From contig OX940864.1 in the NCBI GenBank assembly GCA_954871525.1, positions 29,925,001 to 29,989,000 on the forward strand: a DNA stretch of 64,000 nt, given 5' to 3'. This stretch comes from Parietaria judaica (lineage: Eukaryota; Streptophyta; Magnoliopsida; Rosales; Urticaceae). The notes beneath the pieces are model-generated. The model searched no databases. It was not told the DNA's origin and saw nothing but the letters and a program-made list of their open reading frames with translations. Of the stretch, positions 1 to 12,145 are shown piece after piece. The stretch's first letter is position 1, and every line of letters begins with the position of its first letter. Both the position numbers and the translations under genes were made by a program.

Positions 1-175
1 GAATCTGGGTATCCGAAAATCGATACCCGGATCCGGTACCCGAAATCCGGGTATCTGTTTTTTGATACCCGGATTTCATACCCGGTTCCCGGTTTTGAAA
101 ACCGGATCAAAACCGGATCCGGGTATCCGAATTTTTACCCGGATCCGGTTTTTAAAAACTATATATATATATAGT
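1..175. repeat. Truncated copy of a hAT-like GC-rich subterminal repeat
   Basis: Short alternating motifs such as ACCCGGATCCGG and GGGTATCCG fill this stretch. It matches positions 258-405 almost base for base, at a spacing of about 256 bp. It looks like the left subterminal part of the same element family as the complete copy that follows, cut off by the window edge. It ends in an AT run and a poly-T tract. No coding potential. Confidence 0.7.
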
Positions 176-217
176 TTTTTTTTTTTTTTTACGAAACTCA
201 TACTTAATAGTTAATAG

Positions 218-896
218 TAGAGGTGCAACCGGGTAGGGTACCCGGTACCCGGATCCGGAATCTGGGTATCCGAAAATCGATACCCGGATCCGGTACCCGA
301 AATCCGGGTATCTATTTTTTGATACCCGGATTTCATACCCGGTACCCAGTTTTGAAAACCGGATCCGGGTATCCGAATTTTTACCCGGATCCGGTCTTTA
401 AAATATATATATATATTATCTAAAGACAAAAACATACATTCAACTTTAAAAAAATGCATAAAAAAATAATCCCGCGCATCAAGCATAAAAAAAAAGTACA
501 AAATGCATTAAAAAAAAATAGTCCCGCGCATCAAGCATAAATAAAGCATAGTCCCGCGCAAAAAAGTAAAGAAAAGAAAAACATGGTGTCCGGCATAAAA
601 AAAAAAAAAAAACATAGTCTCCGGGGAGAGAAAATGGAAATGGGTTACACAAACCCTAATCAAACTCTAAGAAATTACCATAAAAAATAAATAAAATAAA
701 CTAAAATAAACAGGGTAATTAAACCGGGTACTGGGTACCCGGTTTTTTTACTTTTAATACTCGGTACCCGGATCCGGTTTTGAATCCAGATACGGGTACC
801 CGGATCCGGAATCCGGATTCAGATTCAGATACTCATTTTAAATCCGGATACGGATTCGGATAATCACACGGTTTCCAGGTATTATTTGCAACCCTA
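218..896. mobile_element. Non-autonomous hAT element with TSD
   Basis: The left end reads TAGAGGTGCAACC and the right end TTTGCAACCCTA, an inverted pair typical of plant hAT termini. The flanks are GTTAATAG (210-217) and GTTAATAC (897-904), an 8-bp target duplication with one mismatch. Both subterminal regions are packed with CCGGATCC/GGTACCCGG motifs, as in hAT elements where such repeats are thought to bind transposase. No transposase is encoded, so it would have needed a transposase from elsewhere. Confidence 0.8.
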
Positions 897-904
897 GTTA
901 ATAC

Positions 905-1736
905 CCGTGAACTTAGCACACCATCAATTTTTGCCTCTCTAAAATTTCATGTTACTTGTTAAAATAATTATGATAAAAAAAAAAATCATAAAATTTTAAA
1001 AGGTAACATATGTCGAAGATTTACTAATAAATTTAAAATTATGTCCAATCGATTTAATAGGAAAAAGAAATTTAAGAAAGAAACAAATTAATAAACATCG
1101 AAATTTTTATTGAAAAAATTGAAATGAAATATCCATAACACTGCCAAAATAACCATCTATTCATACTTTGATATTGGTCCTAGATTCTCTGAACCTTTGA
1201 CTAAAAGGATAATCTGACAGGTTGTAATATAAACTCCAAATCCAAAATCAAATTAGTTTCTTCTTCAACTCGCCATTGATGATTCCAAAAAGATGATATT
1301 AATCAGTTCTCTCCGCTCTATTTATGTTAGATTATCTTGTCTCAAAGGCTCATCGGTTTATTATACGGGTGTAATTGACTATCGGATCTCTAATACAGCG
1401 TTTTTAAGAGTTTAGTTTTCTACCGAGAAGCCATACTCCAAACCCGGATATCTTGAGCTGATTTCGTCGAAGTCGTTCGGACATGTATTTGCAATAGGGT
1501 TAATTCATAAGAAGATTCTTTGCTCTAATTTTGAGGATCAAAGCAAATATTGAACTCAAATCTATTGATTATCAAAAAAGGATCTCTGACATAAAGCTGT
1601 TCAGAAAAAGAAGATATATAGTTCGTTGTCTAGTTAAAGAAGATATACATCACAGAGGTCAAAAGAAATCACCTATATTTCATATCTGAAAAATAAAACT
1701 GATGAAAAAGGAAAGTATATTCCTTATACTATCTGG
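905..1736. other. Intergenic, 3' flank of the STRAP gene
   Basis: AT-rich sequence without supportable ORFs. It probably includes the 3' UTR of the minus-strand WD40 gene, but no clear polyadenylation signal stands out. Confidence 0.6.
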
Positions 1737-4711
1737 TCACTCATTCCGGGGCTCTTCCTTCTCTCCGGACTTGCCCTCGTCCGCGATGTGGAAACCCTCA
1801 ATCTTGCAAGCCACTTCATCGGCTGTCACTTTGACTTTTCCTGATGAACCGTTTGCTTCCGGGGTGGGTTCCGCATCTTCGAGCGTCAACGGGCCGGTCT
1901 GCCAGATTCTGATGGTCCCGTCCTCAGATCCCGAGGCATACGATTCTCCTCCCGGAGAGAAACGCACGCAGTGTACAGGCCCATGATGACCCTTATTGCA
2001 CGCTGCACCCGAAATAATAAACCAAGATTAAGAATCTGAATCTTCGAATTTTCATTTCAGCACTATAAAAGGTTCGTCTGAAAGCGAATAAGACAAAATC
2101 GAGGTAAAAAAAAAATCCGAGTTTCCAAAAAAATTATTTCTCGTCAAAAGGGTCTACAAGGATATTATAAGAAATCAAGGAAGAAAAAAATATGAATTTT
2201 CAAAATTTTCACTTCAGCGTGAAAAAGGGATGTGAGAAAGAGAAGAGGACGTACTGATCTCTTCGCCAGAGTGGAAATCAAATACACGGATCCACATATC
2301 TTCTCCGCCAGCAATGAACTTGTTCCCGTATTTCGGTTCCAACGAAGCAGATTCTACTGTGCACGGCATGTCATAGCTCTTGACCAACCCGAAGCTGAAA
2401 ACGAGTCAAAGCACATTATAAAGATAGCAAATAATCTATGACTAAACAGCATTATCTACTTATAATCTTCTAACTAATCTACCTTATATATACAATAAAC
2501 ACATTGCAAGGATTAACGTCAAATAACATACTCTATAACTTACTAGTTTGCGTCCCAGAACTTAACGCTAGTTCCGTCAGTGGTTGTTATATACCGACCA
2601 TCTTGGCTCACTTCAGCACTTGTCACAGAAGACTTGGTTTCGAGAGTTTGGACTATTTGACCGCTTCGCACATCCCATAGTCTGCAAAATCAACAGAGTT
2701 AGTTGGGGCAGATTAGTCTTTTGAGAGGCTTAGGTTAAGGATATTAAGTTGTCTCTTTAACTTTTTATTATTTGGAAAGTTATCAGAACGAGAATAAAGC
2801 TGTATTGATGTTATGACCCCGGGATATTGATCGCATCAAGCGATAAATCCCAATTATAGCGAATTCTTGACCACTTTCATCATTGATATAGGTTCTTTAA
2901 AATATACCGAGCATTACAACCTAACAGGAACAGTATTGCTAATATACAGCTCTAACAAATCTGCAATTACAGCCTAATAATCAGCTAATTTATGAAGATA
3001 ATTTAATACAATAAATTCTAAATTATTCGAGACAAGATATATTTGGTCATATGATTCGAGATTCTCAACACTGAAGTTAAGCTTTTAACGTTAATTGACT
3101 GCTACTTTACAGCGCTCGCAAATCTATATTTACAACTTAATAATCAACTAATTTATTGAGAGACTTTGACCCATAATTCAGCATAGTTTGGCCAAATAAT
3201 TCCAGATTCTAAACACTAAAGTTAAGCTTTTGATGACAATTGATTGCACAAGATATGGATATATACCTAACACCCCCCATATCAGTGCAAGAACTTAATA
3301 TTGTCTGATCACTGTGAAGAAAAGCAACGGTTCTGATTGAACCAGGAGATTTATCCACTTCTCTAGGAGGCGCATCTGGACGGTTCAGATCATAGATACG
3401 AAGAACTTTCTCAAAACCACCGGTCATTAAGAGGTGTGTATCCTGCATAATTCAATTTCAAACTCATCTTTCTTTATTTATATTTTAATAATAATAAAAA
3501 AAGAACAGACATAATTTCTAAATATCTTCCATTTTAACATTCACCTCGAAAAAAACTCACTTTGAATTACGGAAAAAAAATATCTAGAAATAACTTACCT
3601 CAGAAAATGCACAGGCTCGAACAATGTGTTTGTGTTCAAAGGAATGTAGTACATCTCCGGTTAAAGCATTCCAAACCTTCCTGCATTTGAATCACACATT
3701 ACTTCATTTCAGTGTAGAGTAATACATTTTCCAATCTTTTGTTTTGATTAGAAAAACCTAGCTATGGTTTGGAAGAAATTCCAAAAAATACAGAGATAAG
3801 TCTCGATTTGTATTAGTGCATCTCACAGATCCCACAAATGATAATAAAAAAAAAAATTAACAAAATGGCCAACTTAAACAGATGGAGATATTAAACAATA
3901 GATGAAACGGTTGATGGAAATGTATCGGTTCTCTATTATTGATCCCAGCAATAGAAAATACAAACTTAACATAAGAGCTAAAAAGATAAGAAAGCAACAT
4001 TGAACAGATTACTCAAATGATTATTAAAAAAAAAATTATCCAGGGATAATATATCTGTAATTCCAAACATGAACGAGATCAAATTAGGAATAGTAAGATT
4101 AAGTTCCCAAAACCATGAGAGTTTAAACACTGAAATTCATAGCCGGGCCATTTAATCCACTAGTGTTTAATCCACGCTTAGTTCCAAAACAAGAGACAAA
4201 TTATACGCAGTTCAAGGGTTGCAAATTCAATCACGAAAGATCGTGATATGAAGCGAAAATCGGCCGTATGATTTAACTAGTGAATAACTAAACGATGGCT
4301 CTAACTTTATCATTGGCGAATAATCGAATGCTAGCTAAGACATACGCAGAGAAGTCAGCAGAGCCGGTTGCTGCGTGGAGAGCATTGGTGTCCAAACAGC
4401 AACTCCACACAGCGCCTTTGTGTCCTTCAAACGTCCCAATCCAATCTCCGGTTTCTCCATTTCGCAGCATCGGAGTAGAATCTGCAAATGCATTTCCCCA
4501 CAAAAATAAATCTAACGTTTCCTAATGAGCATTTTATCCACCATTTCATCAAGAAAATCTAATCCGAGATCCGACCCAGAAAATCAAGCGTACCTTTGCT
4601 AGCGCTGATGAGGAAGAAGCCATCAGGAGTGACGGGACTGTAACACAAATCCACCACAGGGCGAGAATGGCCATGGCAAACAAGAGGAACCGCTAACTTT
4701 TTCCTATCCAT
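1737..4711 (-). CDS. STRAP: STRAP-like WD40-repeat protein, complete 7-exon gene
   Basis: Coding exons on the minus strand are 4711-4594, 4481-4346, 3680-3599, 3442-3267, 2681-2544, 2394-2255 and 2002-1737. All introns are GT-AG and the phases join without a break to give 351 aa. The start [19 protein letters not shown] and blades such as [22 protein letters not shown] ends and FWDANYFGLVK match plant serine/threonine kinase receptor-associated protein (STRAP/UNRIP) homologues, a seven-bladed WD40 propeller of similar length. In animals STRAP is an SMN-complex and TGF-beta-receptor adaptor; in plants it is a scaffold WD40 protein linked to RNA and stress processes (family knowledge). The acidic C-terminal tail (residues about 325-351) lies beyond the last blade. 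A TATA box lies about 420 bp upstream and a hAT element sits just beyond it. Confidence 0.9.
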
Positions 4712-5128
4712 ACTGATCTAAACTCAGAAATCTTCCTTTTCTGATCTGTATCTAAATCCAAGAAGAAGAAAAAACGAAACCCTAAACAAAAAAATATTCC
4801 TTTCTTCCAATCCAGAAAAAAGAGATCAGCGATGCGGACGGGACGAGAACGCAGCGTTGGAAATCCAAATCCAAATCCGAGGAATCGATTGTACAGAAAA
4901 ATGGAGGGATAAATAAGAAAAGAATTGGCGGTAGTATTTTCCAAAGGAGTGAGAAAAGAATCCTGTTTGGGAGGCGAGAAAGTTGTGGCGATCGAGAGCT
5001 GGAAGCTCCGTCGCAGAGATGGCGGATCGGAGATTCCGAATGTTAGAGATTGCTCGAGTGAAGTTACTTGTCAGAGGGCTTTGGATTGGCGCAGAGAGAA
5101 TAGCTCAAGAACAAGAAGAACTGCCTTG

Positions 5129-5136
5129 CTTTTATA
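5129..5136 (-). promoter_or_regulatory. Probable TATA box of the STRAP gene
   Basis: The minus strand reads GAGTATAAAAGCAAGG here, about 420 bp upstream of the STRAP start codon. This would place transcription start near 5100 and give a 5' UTR of roughly 390 nt. It is the best TATA match between the gene and the hAT element; it could instead belong to an alternative promoter. Confidence 0.5.
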
Positions 5137-5189
5137 CTCTCCTTTTTACCCGTCTTCTGTCTGTTTCTCGGGTCGGGCATTGCAGCCGG

Positions 5190-8100
5190 TAGGGCTGAAA
5201 CCGGAACCGGGAACCGGGAATTTGAGTGTTTTCTGACCCTGTCCCTTTTAAACCGGGATGCAGATTTTGTTAACTGGTTTTGGTTTTCGTAGTGAAAGAT
5301 CTTGGTTTTTTTTTTTAAACCGGGACCAGAACCAGGATACATATTAAAAATCTGGTTTTTTTAGGAACAAAATCCGGGACATAAACCGGGACAAAAACTA
5401 GGAAAAAAAAGAGTACGAATTCAAAATGCAAATTAACAAATTAAAACACAAATCCAAGATGCTAAATACCAAATCTGAGTACAAATCCAAAATCCAAAAT
5501 ACCAAAGTGCGAAATCCGAGTTCACGATATTAAATCCAAATGCAAAAACCGAGTCTAAAATGCTAAATAATAACTACCGACTACCGAGTACAAACAAATT
5601 ATTATTTTTTCTTTCCTTTAGCCTTGTCCGCTTTCTTGTCATTTTTCTTGTTCGCATTATTACGCACTCCGGACTTAGCAGGGGGAATCGAAGTGGTTGG
5701 GGAAGATTTGGAAACAAAATCTGTAAGAATTAACCAAAACCAGCCCATAAATTAACTTAGAGTTCAAGGATCAAGTAATACCTGGATCTTCTATTGTTAA
5801 AGAATCCATATACGCCGTCAATTCATCCATGTGCACGCCCATCACTGTATATTCATTACTCTCGTGTAACTAGTTCCTCAATAAGACTAAGGCTTCTACT
5901 GAATTAGGCGATAAGGAACTCCTAAAACAATCAAGAATTCGACCTCCGCAGGAAAACGCCGACTCAGACGCCACCGTAGAAACCGGAACAGCTAGCACAT
6001 CTTTTGCGATTTTGGCAAGAACTTTATAATTTTGAGAATTAGCTCGCCACCACACAAGAACGTCAAAGTCTTGGGCCTTCACATCCATCCCTTTCTGTTT
6101 ATCCTTGAAATATCTTTCAATTTCATGCATCTCAATTTCTTCAGTCCCGTTGATACTTTGCATAAACGACAAATCTAGTTCATCCACACTTGTCATTTGT
6201 ACGTCATTATCGATGCCGGCTTCTTCAAGTATGATACAAGGTTGTTGAGCGGGTGTAGCTTAGTCGTATTCCGCAAAAAGCTCATAAAGCTTCTCTATAA
6301 TTCTTTTAACGACCTTGTTTTTAATCTCTTCGCCAAAGACAGCTTTGAGACAATACTCAATATAAACCAATTTGTACCTGACATCAAACATCAATGTTAT
6401 TAATGAATTTGGAAACTGACATGAACAGAAAAATAATGAAGAAGATAAGAGCAATGTTTGTATTTTTGAAACTGACATGAACATGAAAATATATATAAAA
6501 AAAATATTGAGAAAATTTCAGTGGCTATTAAAATGACGTGCTTATGCTGATGAAATATGATGACGTGGTACAATAATTTTCTTTCAATCCTCTGTTTATC
6601 TGCATACTTTACAACCACAATAATATACCAATCATAACCTAAATAGTAAGTTCACTGCACCAGTCACCACCAGATTTGGTAAAACAAACGTGATACTTAA
6701 TTACTTATGTATGTGTATTAAATTTTGTTATTTATTTAACTTCATATTGAATCATTTGGTAAGATAATAACATAGAATCATTTGGTAATATAGGAAAATG
6801 AATTGGTACCTGGGATAAAAAACTGTGGCAAAATAGAGAATCATATTCACTTTCTCGGGATCACCCCCCAATACTTCTCAAACTTGGTAGTCATCTTTTT
6901 CCCCATGAGATTCAAAGTATTTTTTTCTGGATGACTAAGAAGGACATTTAAGTCCTTCTTTACGGCACAAATATCTCTGAAGCACAAATTTGTTGTTGCA
7001 TATGACGTACCGCTGAGCCGAAGAGTTAGATCGTAGAAAGTCTTCAAGAATACGATGAAAAACTGAGCTTTCTCCCATGCCAATTCGTTGGGAAGATCTT
7101 CGCCTTCAAAGTAATTGATGAAGTTAAGATCTCCACTCATCCGGTCGAAAGCTTTTCGAAACTTTAACGCCGAAGATAACATGAGATATGTGGAGTTCCA
7201 TCGAATTGGAACATCTAAGGACAAAAATGCTTTTGATTTGATCTCTTCGAGTTCGATGCACTCCTTAAACCTCTTTAAGCGTGCCGGAGAAGATCTCACG
7301 TATCGCACAACTTTTCGAATAGAGGATACATGCAGCCCTATACGCTGCAAACCATCTCCGACAATGAGATTCACGATGTGGCATATGCATCTCATGTGTA
7401 ACATTTCACCGTCCAATAGCATGCACTTTTCCTCGTTTAAATTCAGCTTCCGCTTAACTCTCTCCGCAGCAACGTCATTGGCCGTAGCATTGTCCAGAGT
7501 GATTGATTGGACTTTTGTAATACCCCAATCAGCAAAGCAATTCATCAACTGTTGCGCGATCGTCTCCCCTTTATGATCAGAAACTTGAAAAAAAAATCCA
7601 ATAATCCTTTTCTGAATCTTCCAAGCTTCATCAATCCAATGTGCTGTAACAACCATGTAACTACAATTTTGAATTGAAGTCCAAGTGTCAGATGTGAAAC
7701 TTACTCTATGACCCGCCAACTTCATCTTCAACTTTTTCTTCTCCTCTTGAAACCTATTCAAGACATCTTTTGCGCACGTGATCCGAGAAACAGACTCCCA
7801 TCTTGGGTTCACGTAACACATTAACTTAAAGAATCCCTTTCCCTCGATTGTACGAAATGGAAGCTCATCCATAACCACGAATTCCACTAAATGTTGACGA
7901 TACCCAGGCGTTGTATACTCTCGAACCACTAATTCAGCCTCGTTGCTCCCAACCTTTTTACAGAAGTCCAAGGTTTTCTGCCTCTTGTCAACAAGCTTGT
8001 TTGGGTTCTTGTTGCATCTCTCAATATGCCTCTTCATACCGCCTGTCGAACCATTTGTACATACAATGCTCTTCTTGCAATATATGCTTGCAAGAAGCAC

Positions 8101-9136
8101 TGCGTCCACCATCATTTTTGGCGAAAAAATCTCAGCAGTTGCTTGCGTTGATACGCTTCTTTTTTCCATCTGCTTGATCTTTTGTCACTTCTTCAAACTG
8201 TAATGTTTCCATATCAATTTCAACTTCCGAATCAGAAGATGTAGATCCCACGTCACTCTTATCCATAACCTATTCAAATAGAAACAAAATAATATTTTTA
8301 AACACAGCAAGATTCAAACATGAATCAATCAGACAAGAACAAACATGAACGTGATTCTCTCTGTACAAACATGATTATAAACAAAATGTTGTTAATCCAA
8401 TTTTGCAAACATACACATATCAACAAATAAAAAAGGAACAAATTGAAATTTCCTCAACATTATAACACATATTCATATAGTTTTTCTCTCTGTAATTAGA
8501 CATTATAAATGGTTGGCATTCAAACCCAAATATGAAAATTAATAAACCCTAAATCCGAGAATCAATCAGAGAACCAAAAATCAACCGATAAACAACTGAA
8601 AATCAATCAGAGAATCAACCGATAAACAGCTAAAAATCAAATAGAGAATCAGAAGAAAACCCTAACCTTAAGTCGCCGAGGTCGAGGGAAGCGAAGCGAC
8701 GGCGAGGAAGAGAGGCGAACGATGAGAAAGAGAGGGGAACGGTGACCGGCGAGAGGCGAACAACGAGAGGCGAGAGGCGAGAGTCGAGAAGGAGAACGGC
8801 GAGAAAGAAAGAGAGGAAGGAAGAGGCTGTGACTTGTACGAGAGAGAGTAAATATTATGGGCTGAAATAGTAAATAATGGGCTGAAAACCCAATTAATAA
8901 GAAACGACATATTAAAAAACGACAAATTAATGACAAAACGACATGAAACCGGAACCGGGACCAAAAAATCGGGAATTTCATATTTTAAACTGGTTTTGGT
9001 TCTGGTTTTTCAAACCGGAACCGGGACGTCCCTTTTTAGGGTATTTAAAAAAAACTGATTTTTTATCAAAAACGGTCCGGTACCGGGACCGGAACCGGGA
9101 CGAAACCGGGAACCGAATCCAAAATTTTCACCCCTA
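5190..9136 (-). mobile_element. hAT DNA transposon, 3.95 kb, with TIRs and 8-bp TSD
   Basis: The left terminus TAGGGCTGAAA and right terminus TTTCACCCCTA are inverted with one mismatch. The flanks are GCAGCCGG (5182-5189) and GTAGCCGG (9137-9144), an 8-bp hAT-type duplication with one mismatch. Both subterminal regions are full of AACCGGGACC-type motifs (5200-5400 and 8940-9120). The minus-strand gene inside encodes a hAT transposase with a BED-like N-terminus and a C-terminal dimerisation domain. The gene is broken, so the element is probably no longer autonomous. Confidence 0.9.
5602..8266 (-). pseudogene. hAT-family transposase (RicESLEEPER/Zaboe-like), degenerate
   Basis: The long open stretch 8169-6847 carries a degenerate BED zinc finger (one Cys, then HIERC) and the RNase-H-like core (SDTWTSIQN, DNATANDVA, RCICHIVNL, IRWNSTYLML). 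The C-terminal hAT dimerisation domain lies at 6196-5870 (WWRANSQNYKVLAKIAKDVL, SESAFSCGGRIL). An apparent GT-AG intron spans 6809-6378. A second, 5781-5721, leads to a Lys-rich last exon ending near 5602. Breaks seen: a frame change near 8160 beside an A run, a frame change in a C6 run near 6867, a TAA near 6257, and a TAG at 5870 where the family usually has Trp. The true start may be 8266 or 8169. Function in the family: cut-and-paste transposition in the nucleus. Confidence 0.85.
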
Positions 9137-9365
9137 GTAGCCGGTGGAGATGAAATTGTGACTCGGTTTTGGTCTGAAAACAAAGCCCGTTTTTCAAAAA
9201 TCGGAACATAAAATAGAAATTATTTGTTTTTTTTTATATATTGTTATCCATCAAGTTCTTATCTGTTTTTCAAATCGGTTTTCGTAATTATTAATTAGAT
9301 TCTATTGGGTTTTTCTAGTAATGAATCAAGTGCAAAACATTCGGTTTACTTCTTAATAAAATGGG

Positions 9366-9827
9366 TTAATGACGGTAAAAATATCCATACTGTGGTCAAG
9401 AACTCCTCATGTACCCAAAGTTTAAAACTGGTGGCAAAAATATCCAATGTCATATTTGGAGAGTTAACCACTACATTCTCGTAACGCCATTAACTTACCC
9501 GTTAACTCTGGCCACATAGACAAATTTGTTTTGTTAAGTGTAATCATTAGGAGTTCAATTAGTTGTATTAAATAGTATTAATTAAGGGTTTATTTCGTTA
9601 TTTTGTCGTAAACGACGTTGATGTGGGCTTGTCCACGTGGTAAAAAGTATTATGTCAGCAACCCACGTTTCTCCACGTGGCAAGAGTTAGCGGGTAAGTT
9701 AACGGCGTTACGAGAATGGAGTGGTCAACTCTCCAAATGCGACTTTGGGTATTTTTGCCACAACTTTTAAACTTTGGGTACACGAGAGATTCTTTGACCA
9801 AACTTTGAGTATTTTTGCCGTCATTAA
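9366..9827. mobile_element. Long-TIR MITE, MULE- or mariner-like
   Basis: About 150 bp at each end (9366-9515 and 9676-9827) are inverted copies with scattered mismatches. Outer ends are TTAATGACGGTAAAAATA and its complement. The middle is short and AT-rich with no ORF. A TA dinucleotide flanks ATGACGG on both sides, which could be a mariner-type duplication, but the long arms are more MULE-like. Two similar long-arm elements occur at about 15.0 and 60.5 kb. Confidence 0.75.
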
Positions 9828-10433
9828 GTGGAAATATTAATTAGACACAAAAAATATTTTATAAGCAAATAACTTTTATTGTCTTAACATAATATACCTC
9901 ATATTATTTTGTTTGACTACATGAAAATAAAAGGATATTACAGACTAACTATATTTAATAAAGCATCATATTAATCTTAATTATAGATGAATTTCTATGA
10001 TCTTTCGAAATAGCAATACGAAGAAATCATAATAGGAAAAACATACTTAAAATCTATTAGCTATTTCATCGTAATTTACCGACTGTACATGTCGTTGTCG
10101 TCTTTAGAGAAGCCAGATCTAGCTGACTTGCGGTGTCAACCGTGTATTTTTTGTTAAACTAAGTGTTAAGCAAAAAAAAAAAAAAAAACTGAATTAATAT
10201 AAAAAATAAGAGCCTCTAGAGTTCTTAAGCATATTAAAAACCATCATAGAGCAGTAAAAAAGCCAAGCTTCTTTGCAAGATTAACTTATTACTTTTGTTT
10301 CTTAAACATAACCCGAGAGCGCCGTCCTTGGGGAGGCCACATCTAGCTGACTCGCAGTGTCGCTCTCGATATACATCAGACAATTTTCAAGCAATGCCTC
10401 AGTATGAGTGTTACAAATTTAATTCGGACATGA
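9828..10433. other. Intergenic with a short direct repeat
   Basis: No gene seen. A motif of about 30 bp containing ATCTAGCTGACT and GTGTC occurs near 10105 and again near 10338, suggesting an old local duplication or the edge of a small element. Confidence 0.5.
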
Positions 10434-10787
10434 AAAGCTCATGAGCTCAAGAACGATATTTCTCTCTTACTAATTGTCAAAGCGATTCCTGATTCCAAGG
10501 TAGATGAAACTAAACAATTTGTTGCCAACTTTCATCAGCGTTGCGAGAAATGTGAAGCTGCAAAGCGAGACATGAATGAAGCTCGAGAGGATGAAGACTC
10601 GGTAGGTGAATTGAAGACCGATCTAAAGGAACTATTTTCGAGCTTCATGTCTTTGAGGAATCAAATTGAGGCCGTTGATGGCGGAATATCCAGGCAAGAG
10701 AAGCTATTGGCTGGAAGCAACGCCAATAGGGTACGACTTGGGAAGAAACTGACCGAGTTGATTCATCAAGCAATCACCTCGAAATAG
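10434..10787 (+). pseudogene. Orphan exon of a coiled-coil protein, unrecognised
   Basis: The frame is open from 10434 to a TAG at 10785, giving about 117 residues. It is charged and heptad-like (KQFVANFHQRCEKCEAAKRD, DLKELFSSFMSLRNQIEAV), predicting a coiled coil. No clear start codon or upstream exon is visible, and no promoter. I do not recognise the family. It may be the terminal exon of a lost gene, a captured fragment, or a real gene whose upstream exons I could not find. Confidence 0.35.
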
Positions 10788-11320
10788 GCACTGCTCTACG
10801 CCAAAAGGGCATGAAGGTGTGCAATGAAGAAAGAAGAAGCAGATAGAACAGCCAGCGATTCCATATTTTGTGGGAGTCTTTGAAGGCTAGTTTGTTATAT
10901 GTACTCCCTAAAAAAATGTTATGTGTACAGTGTACTACTTAGTTTTCAACACCTCGACCTAAGTTTTTGCCACATAAAAATTAAAATTGTTCATGATATC
11001 TCCTTTTGTTTTCTTTTCCCGCTTTAGAATATACTCTCTGTCATGAATTAAGCGGCCAACGACAGCGAATATCTCAGCTACGAAAACCCGAGTCAAACAA
11101 GAGACTTTTTACTTTCTTTGATGCTATGATCTCCATTGTTTACGTGGTTTTAGGTTTTGTTAAATAAAGGGGCTAAAGTTGGAACAACAAAAAAATATTG
11201 TGCTCCCAAAGTGATAGCTAAATAAGATACGATACAGGGTCTCAAAATATCAAACAATCAAGTTATAGTGTCAGATCTCACGAGAGACGATGGTAGCTTT
11301 CAAAAAACGACATATCTTAC
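10788..11320. other. Intergenic, possible 3' flank of the coiled-coil exon
   Basis: No ORF or repeat of note. It may contain the 3' UTR of the preceding exon. Confidence 0.4.
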
Positions 11321-11324
11321 CGTT

Positions 11325-11710
11325 CACTTGAACGTAATGGATTGTAATGGGATGTAATCGTAATAAGCACAACTACTTATTACGATATTTAGTTGTGATT
11401 ACAAAAATATTCAACGTAATGCTAATTACATTGTAATCAAAATAGGCTTTTTTATGTAATGAGGATTACAAAAACCAACTCTCGTAATCAGTTCGTAATC
11501 ATGATTACAATTCTCTTTCCTTTTTAATTTTACTAAAATATCCCCACTTTCCCATTTTTATAGGATATTCTCTCTCCCACTTTTTCAATTCCTATTTATT
11601 CTAACGCATTAATCTAACTCCCAGTTTTATCTCTCACACACGTTCTCTCTCTGCCTCTCACACACTCATGTTTCTCTCACCCTCAAACACACACTCGTTA
11701 GAGGCTTACA

Positions 11711-11750
<40 letters not shown>

Positions 11751-11815
11751 TTATTAAATAGAGAATAATAAACATATACTGATACACACAACATATTTTT
11801 ACGGTATATAAAATT

Positions 11816-11851
<36 letters not shown>

Positions 11852-12145
11852 TATTATTATTATTATAATAAAATACACAGAAAATAAATAATAATAAATA
11901 TTTAAAAAGATGTAATCAGAACTCGGGGTGTGAATAATTGAAAATTAAAAATAAAAGATTATCAATTTAAGGGTATTTTGGTAAATATTTATTGATTACG
12001 TTGTATATTGTGTCGTACTAAACAACGTAATGAGCATTCCTTTCTTCATTACAATGGTACAAGTAAACACTGTAATCAAATACGATTACAATTACGATTC
12101 CAATCTATTAGGATTACAATTACGATTACGATTACGATCAACCAA
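11325..12145. repeat. TE-like block with GTAATC subterminal repeats and microsatellites
   Basis: Both ends carry many copies of GTAATC/GATTAC motifs (11330-11515 and 12000-12145), arranged roughly inverted: the left starts AACGTAATGGATTGTAATG and the right ends GATTACGATTACGATC. The centre holds an (AT)n tract at about 11713-11746 and an (AAT)n tract at about 11818-11872. The layout suggests a non-autonomous DNA transposon with clustered transposase-binding motifs. Exact ends and TSD are not clear. Confidence 0.5.

Noticed and set aside
4925..5236. Plus-strand ORFs of 103 and 69 codons over the STRAP promoter
   Set aside because: They lie antisense to the STRAP 5' UTR and run into hAT terminal repeats; no domain or codon structure supports them.
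7115..7576. 153-codon plus-strand ORF
   Set aside because: It is the reverse-strand shadow of the hAT transposase coding region.
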